DNA of 23,910 bases from Gammaproteobacteria bacterium (GTDB lineage: Bacteria > Pseudomonadota > Gammaproteobacteria > GCA-001735895): positions 1 to 23,910 of the forward strand of contig WGBK01000111.1 in the NCBI GenBank assembly GCA_015494335.1. Reading direction: 5' to 3'. The notes beneath the pieces are model-generated. The model ran no database searches and had not been told where the DNA came from. It saw only the letters and a list, made by a program, of their open reading frames with translations. How positions within the stretch are numbered: the stretch's first letter is position 1; every line of letters begins with the position of its first letter. Both the position numbers and the translations under genes were made by a program. Positions 14,136 to 21,237 of this stretch are shown here, piece after piece.

Positions 14136-15059
14136 TCACCACAGCCAGGCCGCGCCGCGTACCCCGCTGGAATCGCCGTGCCGGGGCGGGCGCACCGGGG
14201 TCTCGACGAAATCCGAGAACACATACTCGCCCAGACGCCCGGGCAGCTCGTCGTAGAGGCTGGCGATATTGGACATGCCGCCGCCAAGCACAATCACATC
14301 CGGATCCAGCAGATTGATGACATGGGCCAGCGCCCGGGCCAGCTGGTCGTGGTAGTGATCGAGCTGCTCGATACACCGGCGGTCGCCGGCCACCGCACGC
14401 GCAACGATCTGCCTCGCATCCGGCACCTCGACGCCCTGCGCCCGCGCGTTGGCGGCAAAGCCGGGACCGGAGAGAAAGGTCTCGATACAGCCCTGCTTGC
14501 CGCAGTAACAGGGGCGCACGATATCGAAATCGCGCCGCCAGGGCATGGGGTTGTGCCCCCACTCGCCGCCGATGGCGTGGCGGCCGTTCAGCACCTGCCG
14601 ATCGATCACCAGCCCGCCGCCCGTACCGGTGCCGATGATCACGCCGAACACCACCCGTTCGTCGGCGCCGGCGCCATCCACCGCTTCCGACAGGGCGAAG
14701 CAATTGGCATCGTTGGCGATGCGCACGGGCCGCTCCAGCACGCGCTGCAGATCCTGCAACAGGGGCCTGCCGTTCATGCAGACCGTATTCGAGTTGCGCA
14801 ACAGGCCGCTCTGCGGCGACAGCGCGCCCGGCGTGCCGATCCCCACCGGCAGTTCGCAACCGGCCCGGGCCTCGGCCCCGCGGCACAGTCCGCGTATGGC
14901 CTGCAGGATGGCCGCATAGTCGCCGGCGGGCGTCACCACCCGCTCCCGCCAGGCCATCTCGCCCCCGGAATCGAGCAGGGCCGCCTCGATCTTGGTGCCG
15001 CCGAGATCCACCCCGAGGCGCCAGTTTCGACTGTCTGTTGCTTTCGATTCTTCAACCAC
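14136..15059 (-). CDS. ROK family sugar kinase (fructokinase Mak-like)
   Basis: This 307-aa cytoplasmic kinase phosphorylates a hexose with ATP. The ATP-binding motif GVDLGGTKIE is at residues 16-25; the ROK zinc site CYCGKQGCIE and the sugar-binding block GGEWGHNPMPW are intact, and GTGTGGGLVID is the second phosphate loop. The EWGHNPMPW form is typical of the Mak/fructokinase branch, but N-acetylhexosamine kinases are close relatives and cannot be excluded. The start is a GTG at 15059; no ATG is suitably placed and the upstream GGGA is weak. The gene is monocistronic, converging with the sigma operon and divergent from nrdA. Confidence 0.88.
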   Translation of the reverse strand: MVEESKATDSRNWRLGVDLGGTKIEAALLDSGGEMAWRERVVTPAGDYAAILQAIRGLCRGAEARAGCELPVGIGTPGALSPQSGLLRNSNTVCMNGRPLLQDLQRVLERPVRIANDANCFALSEAVDGAGADERVVFGVIIGTGTGGGLVIDRQVLNGRHAIGGEWGHNPMPWRRDFDIVRPCYCGKQGCIETFLSGPGFAANARAQGVEVPDARQIVARAVAGDRRCIEQLDHYHDQLARALAHVINLLDPDVIVLGGGMSNIASLYDELPGRLGEYVFSDFVETPVRPPRHGDSSGVRGAAWLW

Positions 15060-15247
15060 CGTTCCCAGGCTCCGTCATCTATATCAGCAAGTCATTGCAA
15101 TCGTGCAGCCGTGGTTTCGATAAACCAACCCTGGCCGCCGTTCGTCCCCGATTGATTTTTTCTATACCCGGACATGGCTCGATAATCTGCGCAAATATCA
15201 GCATTTTTTCATGTACGCCGCAAAGCCTTTGCTGCCGCGGCCCGGCT

Positions 15248-15269
15248 CTTTCCACACAAGTTATCCACA
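15248..15269 (+). promoter_or_regulatory. DnaA boxes upstream of nrdA
   Basis: TTATCCACA (15261-15269) is a perfect DnaA box. CTTTCCACA (15248-15256), 13 bases upstream in the same orientation, differs from TTWTNCACA at one base. E. coli nrdAB is also regulated through DnaA boxes just upstream of its promoter, so the position is meaningful. Confidence 0.65.
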
Positions 15270-15298
15270 AGTTGCCACCCGCTTGTTCACCGGGCCAC

Positions 15299-15346
15299 AC
15301 ACAAGATAATGTACTTGACCGAAAGGCGAAACACACTATATTGTGG
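15299..15346 (+). promoter_or_regulatory. NrdR box pair on the nrdAB promoter
   Basis: Two 16-bp NrdR-like boxes lie at 15299-15314 (ACACAAGATAATGTAC, 12 of 16 consensus positions) and 15331-15346 (ACACTATATTGTGG core, 14 of 16). Their starts are 32 bases apart, three helical turns, the canonical spacing for cooperative NrdR binding. A sigma-70 promoter TTGACC (15315-15320) - 16 bases - TATATT (15337-15342) lies between and under them, so binding would block RNA polymerase. Confidence 0.85.
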
Positions 15347-15349
15347 CTC

Positions 15350-15661
15350 CTGTTCTCGCCGGCCCCCAAGGGGGCGGTTTTCGGCGCAGGAATCCACAAG
15401 GCCCGCGAACGCTTTGCCGGCCGCGACCAGGGATTCACGAGACCCGGCCACGATGACGAAGCCGCGGCTCGGAAACAGACCCGGACCTGCCCCCGTGGCA
15501 AGGCCGTGGGGGACAGTCACCACCATCGATACGCGACAGCGCCCTGACCGGCATTCCGGCCCGGCTCGCCCGTCTCGCGCGCCGCTCTCGATGCCCGAAC
15601 TGCCCCGCCCGAAGAGATTGACCGCTCAGACCATCACCATGACCCAAGGATTCTTCCAGAC
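15350..15661 (+). other. ~310-nt nrdA leader without a gene
   Basis: Transcription from the promoter at 15315-15342 would start near 15350, leaving an unusually long leader before the nrdA ATG at 15662. It begins with a GC hairpin (GCCCC/GGGGC, 15362-15375) followed by GGTTTT, a weak attenuator-like structure. No riboswitch family was recognised; a cobalamin riboswitch was looked for and not found. Short open frames here have no ribosome binding site and overlap the regulatory sites. The stretch 15060-15247 shows nothing beyond a possible start region for the divergent kinase gene. Confidence 0.45.
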
Positions 15662-18514
15662 ATGCAGAACATCGACTCACCGCTGACGCTCGAACCCACC
15701 ACCCCCGCTCTCGACCTGGAACCCCAGACCCCGGCGGAAACCGCGCCCGTCGCCAACCCCTGGCAGGTGCTGCGCCGCAACGGCAAGCTGACCAGCTTCG
15801 ACCGCGAGAAGATCGTGGTCGCCATGACCAAGGCCTTCCTCGCCGTCGAGGGCGGTCAGGCCGCGGCCTCGTCACGGGTGCACGAAACCGTGGAAAAACT
15901 CACCGACATGGTGGTCGCCAACCTCAAGAAGCGCCAGCCCAACGGCGGCACCTTCGTCATCGAGGACATCCAGGACCAGGTCGAGCTGGCGCTGATGCGC
16001 AACGGCGAACACAAGGTCGCCCGCGCCTATGTGCTCTACCGCGAGCAGCAGGCGCAGAAACGCGCCCAGGAGCAGGCCGACCAGCCGCAGGCCGAACCGA
16101 CCGTTGCCGCAACACTGCAGGTCAAGCTGGAGAACGGTCAGCTCGAACCGCTGGACACCGACCGCCTGCGCCGCGTCATTGCCGAGGCCTGCAGCGACCT
16201 CGAGAACTGCGATCCGGAGCGCATCTACAGCGACACCCTGCGCAGCCTGTTCGACGGCATGGCCGAGAAGGATGTGCAGCCGATGCTGGTGATGAGCGCG
16301 CGCTCGCTGATCGACATCGAACCCGACTACTCCCGCGCCGCGGCCCGCCTGCTGCTCGACAGCCTGCGCCGCGAGGCCCTGACCTTCCTCGGCGACGGCG
16401 CGCCCACGGCCACCCACCAGGAAATGACCGCGCGCTACCCCGAGTACTTCGCCCACTACATCAAGAAGGGCGCTGAACTGGAGCTGCTCGACACCGAACT
16501 GCTGAAGTTCGACCTGGCGCGCCTCGGCGCGGCGCTCAAACCCGAGCGTGACCACCTGTTCACCTACCTCGGGCTGCAGACCCTCTACGACCGCTACTTC
16601 ATCCACCATCACGACACCCGCTTCGAGCTGCCGCAGGCCTTCTTCATGCGCGTTGCGATGGGGCTGGCGATCAACGAGGTGGACCGCGAGGGCCGCGCCA
16701 TCGAGTTCTACAACCTGCTCTCCTCCTTCGACTTCATGAGCAGCACGCCAACCCTGTTCAACTCCGGCACCCTGCGGCCGCAGTTGTCTTCCTGCTACCT
16801 GACCACCGTGCCCGACGACCTCGACGGCATCTTCAGCGCAATCAAGGACGACGCCCTGCTGTCCAAGTTCGCCGGCGGGCTGGGCAACGACTGGACCCGC
16901 GTGCGCGGCCTCGGTTCGCACATCAAGGGCACCAACGGCAAGTCCCAGGGCGTGGTGCCCTTCCTCAAGGTCGCCAACGACACCGCCGTGGCGGTCAACC
17001 AGGGCGGCAAGCGCAAGGGCGCGATGTGCGCCTATCTCGAGACCTGGCATCTCGACATCGAGGACTTCCTCGAGCTGCGCAAGAACACCGGCGACGAGCG
17101 CCGCCGCACCCACGACATGAACACCGCCAACTGGATCCCCGACCTGTTCATGAAACGGGTGGCCGAGGACGGCGACTGGACCCTGTTCTCGCCCAACGAT
17201 GTGCCCGACCTGCACGATCTCTACGGCATGCGCTTCGAGAAGCGCTACCGCGAATACGAGGAGAAGGCCGACCGCGGCGAACTGCCGCTGTTCAAGCGCG
17301 TCAAGGCCCAGGACCTGTGGCGCAAGATGCTCGGCATGCTGTTCGAGACCGGCCATCCCTGGATCACCTTCAAGGATCCCTGCAACCTGCGCTCGCCGCA
17401 GCAGCATGTCGGCGTCGTGCACTCCTCCAACCTGTGCACCGAGATCACCCTCAACACCTCCGACACCGAGATCGCCGTGTGCAACCTCGGTTCGGTCAAC
17501 CTGCCGCAGCATGTCGGCGAGAACGGGCTCGACCTGGAGAAACTCGAGCGCACCATCAACACCGCGATGCGCATGCTCGACAATGTCATCGACTACAACT
17601 ACTACAGCGTGCCCCAGGCACGCATCTCCAACCTGCGTCACCGCCCGGTGGGCCTCGGCGTGATGGGCTTCCAGGACGCGCTGTTCAAGCAGCATATTCC
17701 CTACAGCTCGCTCGAGGCCATCGAGTTCGCCGACCAGTCGATGGAAGCGGTCAGCTACTACGCGATCAAGGCCTCCACCAACCTGGCCGAGGAACGCGGC
17801 AGCTACTCCAGCTTCCCCAACTCGCTGTGGAGCCAGGGCGTGCTGCCGATCGACTCGATCCAGAACCTCAAGGACGCGCGCGGCGACTACCTGCAGCAGG
17901 ACATGAGCTGGACCATGAACTGGGACAGCCTGCGCGAGCGCGTGATGACCGTCGGCATGCGCAACTCCAACACCATGGCGATCGCGCCGACCGCGACCAT
18001 CTCCAACATCTGCGGCGTGTCGCAGTCGATCGAGCCGATCTACCAGAACCTGTTCGTCAAATCCAACCTGTCGGGCGAGTTCACGGTCATCAACGAATAC
18101 CTGGTGCGCGACCTCAAGGAGCGCGGGCTGTGGGACGAGGTCATGATCAACGACCTCAAGTACTACGACGGCAGCGTGCAGCAGATCGACCGCGTGCCCG
18201 ACGACCTCAAGCAGCTCTATGCCACCGCCTTCGAGATGGATTCGCGCTGGCTGGTCGAGGCCGCCTCGCGGCGCCAGAAATGGATCGACCAGGGCCAGTC
18301 CCTGAACCTCTACATGGCCGAGCCTTCCGGCAAGAAGCTCGACAACCTGTACAAGCTGGCCTGGGTGCGCGGTCTCAAGACCACCTATTACCTGCGCTCC
18401 CTCGGCGCCACCGCGGTGGAGAAGACCTCCACCGAGGATCGCGAGGAAGCCGCCCCGGCGGAATCGCCCAAGGCCTGCTCGATCCTCGATCCGGATTGCG
18501 AAGCCTGCCAATAA
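15662..18514 (+). CDS. nrdA: Ribonucleoside-diphosphate reductase alpha subunit, class Ia, two ATP-cones
   Basis: NrdA reduces ribonucleoside diphosphates to deoxyribonucleotides with NrdB. The 950-aa protein is longer than E. coli NrdA (761 aa) because it has two N-terminal ATP-cone domains (about residues 35-125 and 145-240), as in Pseudomonas. Catalytic residues are visible: Cys378 (SSCYLTT) and Cys607 (AVCNLGS) form the redox pair, Asn590/Cys592/Glu594 (NLCTE) the thiyl site, with the radical-transfer Tyr pair in TTYYLRS. The C-terminal shuttle CEAC (Cys946, Cys949) ends the chain. The ribosome binding site AAGGA (15646-15650) is slightly far from the ATG. nrdB follows after a 209-base gap that holds a palindromic element. 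Confidence 0.97.
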   Translation: MQNIDSPLTLEPTTPALDLEPQTPAETAPVANPWQVLRRNGKLTSFDREKIVVAMTKAFLAVEGGQAAASSRVHETVEKLTDMVVANLKKRQPNGGTFVIEDIQDQVELALMRNGEHKVARAYVLYREQQAQKRAQEQADQPQAEPTVAATLQVKLENGQLEPLDTDRLRRVIAEACSDLENCDPERIYSDTLRSLFDGMAEKDVQPMLVMSARSLIDIEPDYSRAAARLLLDSLRREALTFLGDGAPTATHQEMTARYPEYFAHYIKKGAELELLDTELLKFDLARLGAALKPERDHLFTYLGLQTLYDRYFIHHHDTRFELPQAFFMRVAMGLAINEVDREGRAIEFYNLLSSFDFMSSTPTLFNSGTLRPQLSSCYLTTVPDDLDGIFSAIKDDALLSKFAGGLGNDWTRVRGLGSHIKGTNGKSQGVVPFLKVANDTAVAVNQGGKRKGAMCAYLETWHLDIEDFLELRKNTGDERRRTHDMNTANWIPDLFMKRVAEDGDWTLFSPNDVPDLHDLYGMRFEKRYREYEEKADRGELPLFKRVKAQDLWRKMLGMLFETGHPWITFKDPCNLRSPQQHVGVVHSSNLCTEITLNTSDTEIAVCNLGSVNLPQHVGENGLDLEKLERTINTAMRMLDNVIDYNYYSVPQARISNLRHRPVGLGVMGFQDALFKQHIPYSSLEAIEFADQSMEAVSYYAIKASTNLAEERGSYSSFPNSLWSQGVLPIDSIQNLKDARGDYLQQDMSWTMNWDSLRERVMTVGMRNSNTMAIAPTATISNICGVSQSIEPIYQNLFVKSNLSGEFTVINEYLVRDLKERGLWDEVMINDLKYYDGSVQQIDRVPDDLKQLYATAFEMDSRWLVEAASRRQKWIDQGQSLNLYMAEPSGKKLDNLYKLAWVRGLKTTYYLRSLGATAVEKTSTEDREEAAPAESPKACSILDPDCEACQ

Positions 18515-18540
18515 CCGCCCGGCCACCACAATGTTATTAC

Positions 18541-18654
18541 GAGTCGGCGGCGGTCCAGGTCAGGGGTGTCGGTGGCAAGGAGGCCACCGTCAAGCCCCCA
18601 GGGACGGGTTTACGGCGTTTCCTGACCTGGGCCGCCGGTGACCCGAAACGAAGA
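18541..18654. repeat. Compound palindromic element between nrdA and nrdB, flanked by TTATTAC direct repeats
   Basis: The outer arms 18543-18564 and 18621-18642 pair over 22 positions with one mismatch and two G-U pairs. Inside are CGGTGGC/GCCACCG (18570-18576/18583-18589, loop AAGGAG) and CCC-AGGGAC-GGG (about 18597-18608). The element is bounded by identical 7-bp direct repeats TTATTAC at 18534-18540 and 18655-18661, which look like a target-site duplication in otherwise GC-rich DNA. It may be a small non-autonomous (MITE- or REP-like) repeat that is now transcribed within the nrdAB mRNA, where it could affect processing or subunit ratio. Whether it recurs in the genome cannot be seen here. 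Confidence 0.65.
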
Positions 18655-18723
18655 TTATTACTTGGCTGAAATACACCAGCCTTGCGTTCAAAACGACACG
18701 ACCGAGACAAGAGAGGAAACACC

Positions 18724-19995
18724 ATGCTGAACTGGGACGATCCCCTGGCCCCGACGCCCGCACAGACCCCGGCACAATCCAAGCCCGCGCCCGAAGCGCC
18801 CGTCGCAAGCCCGGCTGCCGCCGAAGCTCCGCAGCCAGATGAAGCCCTGCCGCTGCATCCGGCCAAGGCCGATGCCACCATCGGCGAAAAGGCCGCCCGC
18901 GCCGACGAGCAACCGGCCGCGCCCGCAGCGCCGGAGATGCCGCCCATCGCCAAGCCCGAGATCCGCCGCCCGCAGATCAACCCGGTGGCCGCCAAGCCGA
19001 TCAACCCGGAAGACAAGCGCGTGGTCAACGGCATGGCCGACATCAACCAGCTGGCGCCCTTCAAGTACCCCTGGGCCTGGGAATACTTCCTCAACGCCAA
19101 CAAGAACCACTGGACGCCGCTGGACATCAACATGTCCCAGGACATCCACGACTACAACCACAAGCTGACGCTGGAAGAGCGTCATGTGTACGAGAATGTG
19201 CTCTCCTACCTGACCACTTCCGACATCCTCGCGATGCGCAACATCGGCCTCGCGGTGATGGAGAAAATGACCGCGCCCGAGCTGCAGATCTATCAGGCGC
19301 GTCAGGTATACGAGGAATCCATGCACACCTGGACCTACCAGCACTGCATCGAAACCCTCGGCCTCGACCAGGGCGAGATCTACAACCGCTACCGCGTGGT
19401 GCCCGAGATCCATCACAAGATCAACCTCTGCAACAGCAAGCTCGAATCCGTGCTGCGCGCAGACATCGATCTCACCGACCGCGACGAACTGGAAAACTTC
19501 GTCATGGCCTACACCTTCTTCGCCGGCGTGTTCGAAGGCACCTGGTTCTACAACGGCTTCACCCCCATCTTCGCGCTGCAACGCCGCGGGCTGATGAAGG
19601 GCACGGCCGAACAGTTCCAGTACATCATGCGCGACGAGGTACTGCACGCCTCCTTCGGCATCCGCGTCTGCAACCAGATCATCACCGAGGAAAAGCTCAA
19701 GCTCGACCCGGTCGCCATCCAGCACATGTGGGAAGAAGCCGAGGCCGCGGAAGAAGCCTACGCCCGCTTCCTGATGCCCGATCCCATCCTCGGCTACAGC
19801 GCCGAAGATCACATCGCCCAGTTCCGCTATGTCGCCAACCGGCGCGCGCGCAAGCTCAACCACAAGGAACCCTTCCCCGGCGCCCAGAACGCCCTGCCCT
19901 GGCTCGACGAGCAGGCCAACCTGAAGAAGGAAAAGAACTTCTTCGAAACCCGCGTCACCGAGTATCAGACCGGCGGGGCATTGAGCTGGGATTGA
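18724..19995 (+). CDS. nrdB: Ribonucleoside-diphosphate reductase beta subunit, class Ia
   Basis: NrdB holds the di-iron tyrosyl-radical cofactor that starts catalysis in NrdA. Of 423 aa, residues 1 to about 85 are an Ala/Pro-rich, low-complexity extension not found in E. coli NrdB; the ferritin-like catalytic domain follows. The metal and radical residues are present: Glu198 and His201 with radical Tyr205 in ESMHTWTY, Glu305 and His308 in RDEVLH, a Glu in VFEGTWFYNGF and the Asp in TTSDIL. The ATG at 18724 has GAGAGGA just upstream; an earlier in-frame start 14 codons back lacks one. It shares a transcript with nrdA. Confidence 0.97.
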   Translation: MLNWDDPLAPTPAQTPAQSKPAPEAPVASPAAAEAPQPDEALPLHPAKADATIGEKAARADEQPAAPAAPEMPPIAKPEIRRPQINPVAAKPINPEDKRVVNGMADINQLAPFKYPWAWEYFLNANKNHWTPLDINMSQDIHDYNHKLTLEERHVYENVLSYLTTSDILAMRNIGLAVMEKMTAPELQIYQARQVYEESMHTWTYQHCIETLGLDQGEIYNRYRVVPEIHHKINLCNSKLESVLRADIDLTDRDELENFVMAYTFFAGVFEGTWFYNGFTPIFALQRRGLMKGTAEQFQYIMRDEVLHASFGIRVCNQIITEEKLKLDPVAIQHMWEEAEAAEEAYARFLMPDPILGYSAEDHIAQFRYVANRRARKLNHKEPFPGAQNALPWLDEQANLKKEKNFFETRVTEYQTGGALSWD

Positions 19996-20023
19996 GGCAA
20001 ACTCACCGATCCGCTGACCGGGT

Positions 20024-20509
20024 ATGGAACTGCAACCTCTCCTCCAGATCTTCGGAGCGGTTTTCATTCTTGTCGGCCTGGCGACGGCCCTGCTGTTCCT
20101 TGGCCGCATCCGCAAGGCCCGGGCCAGCCGCCATTGGCCAACGGTGACGGGAGAGCTGATTCAGGCCGACTTGCGGCGTGTGGAGGTGGAAGTCACGATC
20201 CGTGACCACGCAAGCGCCCTGGTCACGGATTTCCGGTATCGCTATCGGGTCAAGGGACAGGGTTTCGAGGGCCACCGCGTAACCTTTTCCGATCTCGTCA
20301 ACAAGCGCAAGGGGAGCCTGGAACGCTTGCGGGACGAGTTCCGCAAGCAGAAGTCCATACGCGTTTACTACAACCCGGAAAACCCTGGCGAATCGGTGTT
20401 GAAACCGGGCACCAGCCTCTACAACTATACACCGCTGATCACTTCACTCGCCTTCATCGCCTGTGGTTTGTTCATTGCCCTCTATCTGCCGGATCTGGTC
20501 AGCCGCTGA
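20024..20509 (+). CDS. DUF3592 domain membrane protein
   Basis: This 161-aa protein has a membrane helix at each end (about residues 8-28 and 135-155) enclosing a beta-rich domain of the DUF3592 type: W-P-T-V-T-G-E-L at its start, F-R-Y-R-Y-R-V-K-G-x-x-F-E-G, and V-Y-Y-N-P-x-N-P-x-x-S-V-L at its end. The domain's function is unknown. It starts 28 bases after nrdB and may be partly co-transcribed with it; it converges with the mer genes with 15 bases between stops. Confidence 0.85.
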   Translation: MELQPLLQIFGAVFILVGLATALLFLGRIRKARASRHWPTVTGELIQADLRRVEVEVTIRDHASALVTDFRYRYRVKGQGFEGHRVTFSDLVNKRKGSLERLRDEFRKQKSIRVYYNPENPGESVLKPGTSLYNYTPLITSLAFIACGLFIALYLPDLVSR

Positions 20510-20524
20510 CCTGCCATATCCTGA

Positions 20525-21232
20525 TCAGCCGCGGTTCGGATCACCTTCGGAGCCTTCGAAGGGTACTCCACCCTGGGCATAGCAGGCCTTTTCCGACAGG
20601 AACAGCCATCCCTTGCCCTTGCAGCTGTTTTGCCCGGTGCAGCTGTTGAGGGCGGAGCTGCAAGCCGAAGTCCCCTTGCAGCTGTTGGCGCCCCAGCACT
20701 TGATGTCGTCCTTGCCGGCCGTGGGCGCGAGGGCATCCACCGACTTGTAGAGACCGTAGAACACGCCTGCCGAGGCAATGGCAAGAGCGGTTCCCGTCGC
20801 CCGGCGCCGGCCGAGGTTGTTGCAAGCCCCGGCCGGAGTTTCGAGGGTCTCCATCGCACAATGGCCCTGGCGACGGCCATTGACAAAATCCCACAGGCTG
20901 CCGGCGACGAACAGCAGCAGCGAAAGAACCACCGCCCAGACCATCAGATAAAGCCCCGTAACCAGCAGGAACATCAGCAGAATACCGGCGCCCCCGGCAA
21001 CAGCGCTGAGCCAGAAAGGTCGCTGGTCGCCATGCCTTCGCGCCGTGCCATGGAGCAGCCACAGCGTGAACAGGACGAAGCCGGCGAACATCGGCATCAG
21101 GTAGGCATCGTTGATCAGAAAACCCAGGCCCACTGCTCCCACAGCCGCAAGCACAACCGGCAGGCCGAGGCAGCAGGCGGCCGCAAAGCCGGTTCCGAGA
21201 AGACCGGAAAACTGCTTGAGAAAATCTTTCAT
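20525..21232 (-). CDS. MerC-like mercury transporter fused to a bufferin-like Cys-rich domain
   Basis: The 235-aa product has two parts. Residues 1-118 hold four membrane helices, the first with the vicinal pair Cys20-Cys21 followed by Pro25 (AACCLGLPVV), the mark of MerC/MerT-type Hg(II) importers. After a short loop with Cys125 and Cys137 comes a fifth hydrophobic segment (about 145-165) and a periplasmic-type tail with six cysteines (179, 185, 191, 198, 204, 217) in a K-C-W-G-x-N-S-C-K-G-x-x-A-C ... C-T-G-Q-N-S-C-K-G-x-G pattern. The tail resembles BufA2-type bufferin metallophores, whose cysteines are modified by an MNIO enzyme (BufB) in known systems. No BufB/BufC gene is in the window. 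The gene lies 5 bases after merA, in the mer operon, with no separate merT or merP. The fusion is directly visible; the bufferin relationship is by pattern recognition. Confidence 0.75.
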   Translation of the reverse strand: MKDFLKQFSGLLGTGFAAACCLGLPVVLAAVGAVGLGFLINDAYLMPMFAGFVLFTLWLLHGTARRHGDQRPFWLSAVAGGAGILLMFLLVTGLYLMVWAVVLSLLLFVAGSLWDFVNGRRQGHCAMETLETPAGACNNLGRRRATGTALAIASAGVFYGLYKSVDALAPTAGKDDIKCWGANSCKGTSACSSALNSCTGQNSCKGKGWLFLSEKACYAQGGVPFEGSEGDPNRG

Positions 21233-21237
21233 GGTTC

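Noticed and set aside
15346..15661. A cobalamin riboswitch in the nrdA leader
   Set aside because: The conserved B12-box elements could not be found, and NrdA is a class Ia enzyme with an NrdB partner, so B12 control has no support.
15309..15686. A small gene just upstream of nrdA
   Set aside because: The frame starts inside the NrdR boxes, has no ribosome binding site, and runs over the nrdA start; its translation is Arg/Pro-rich.
15872..18529. An 885-codon open frame on the minus strand across nrdA
   Set aside because: It is the antisense shadow of nrdA in GC-rich DNA; its translation is low-complexity (many H, V, G, A, D, L) and shows no family motif, while the sense frame has all the RNR catalytic residues.
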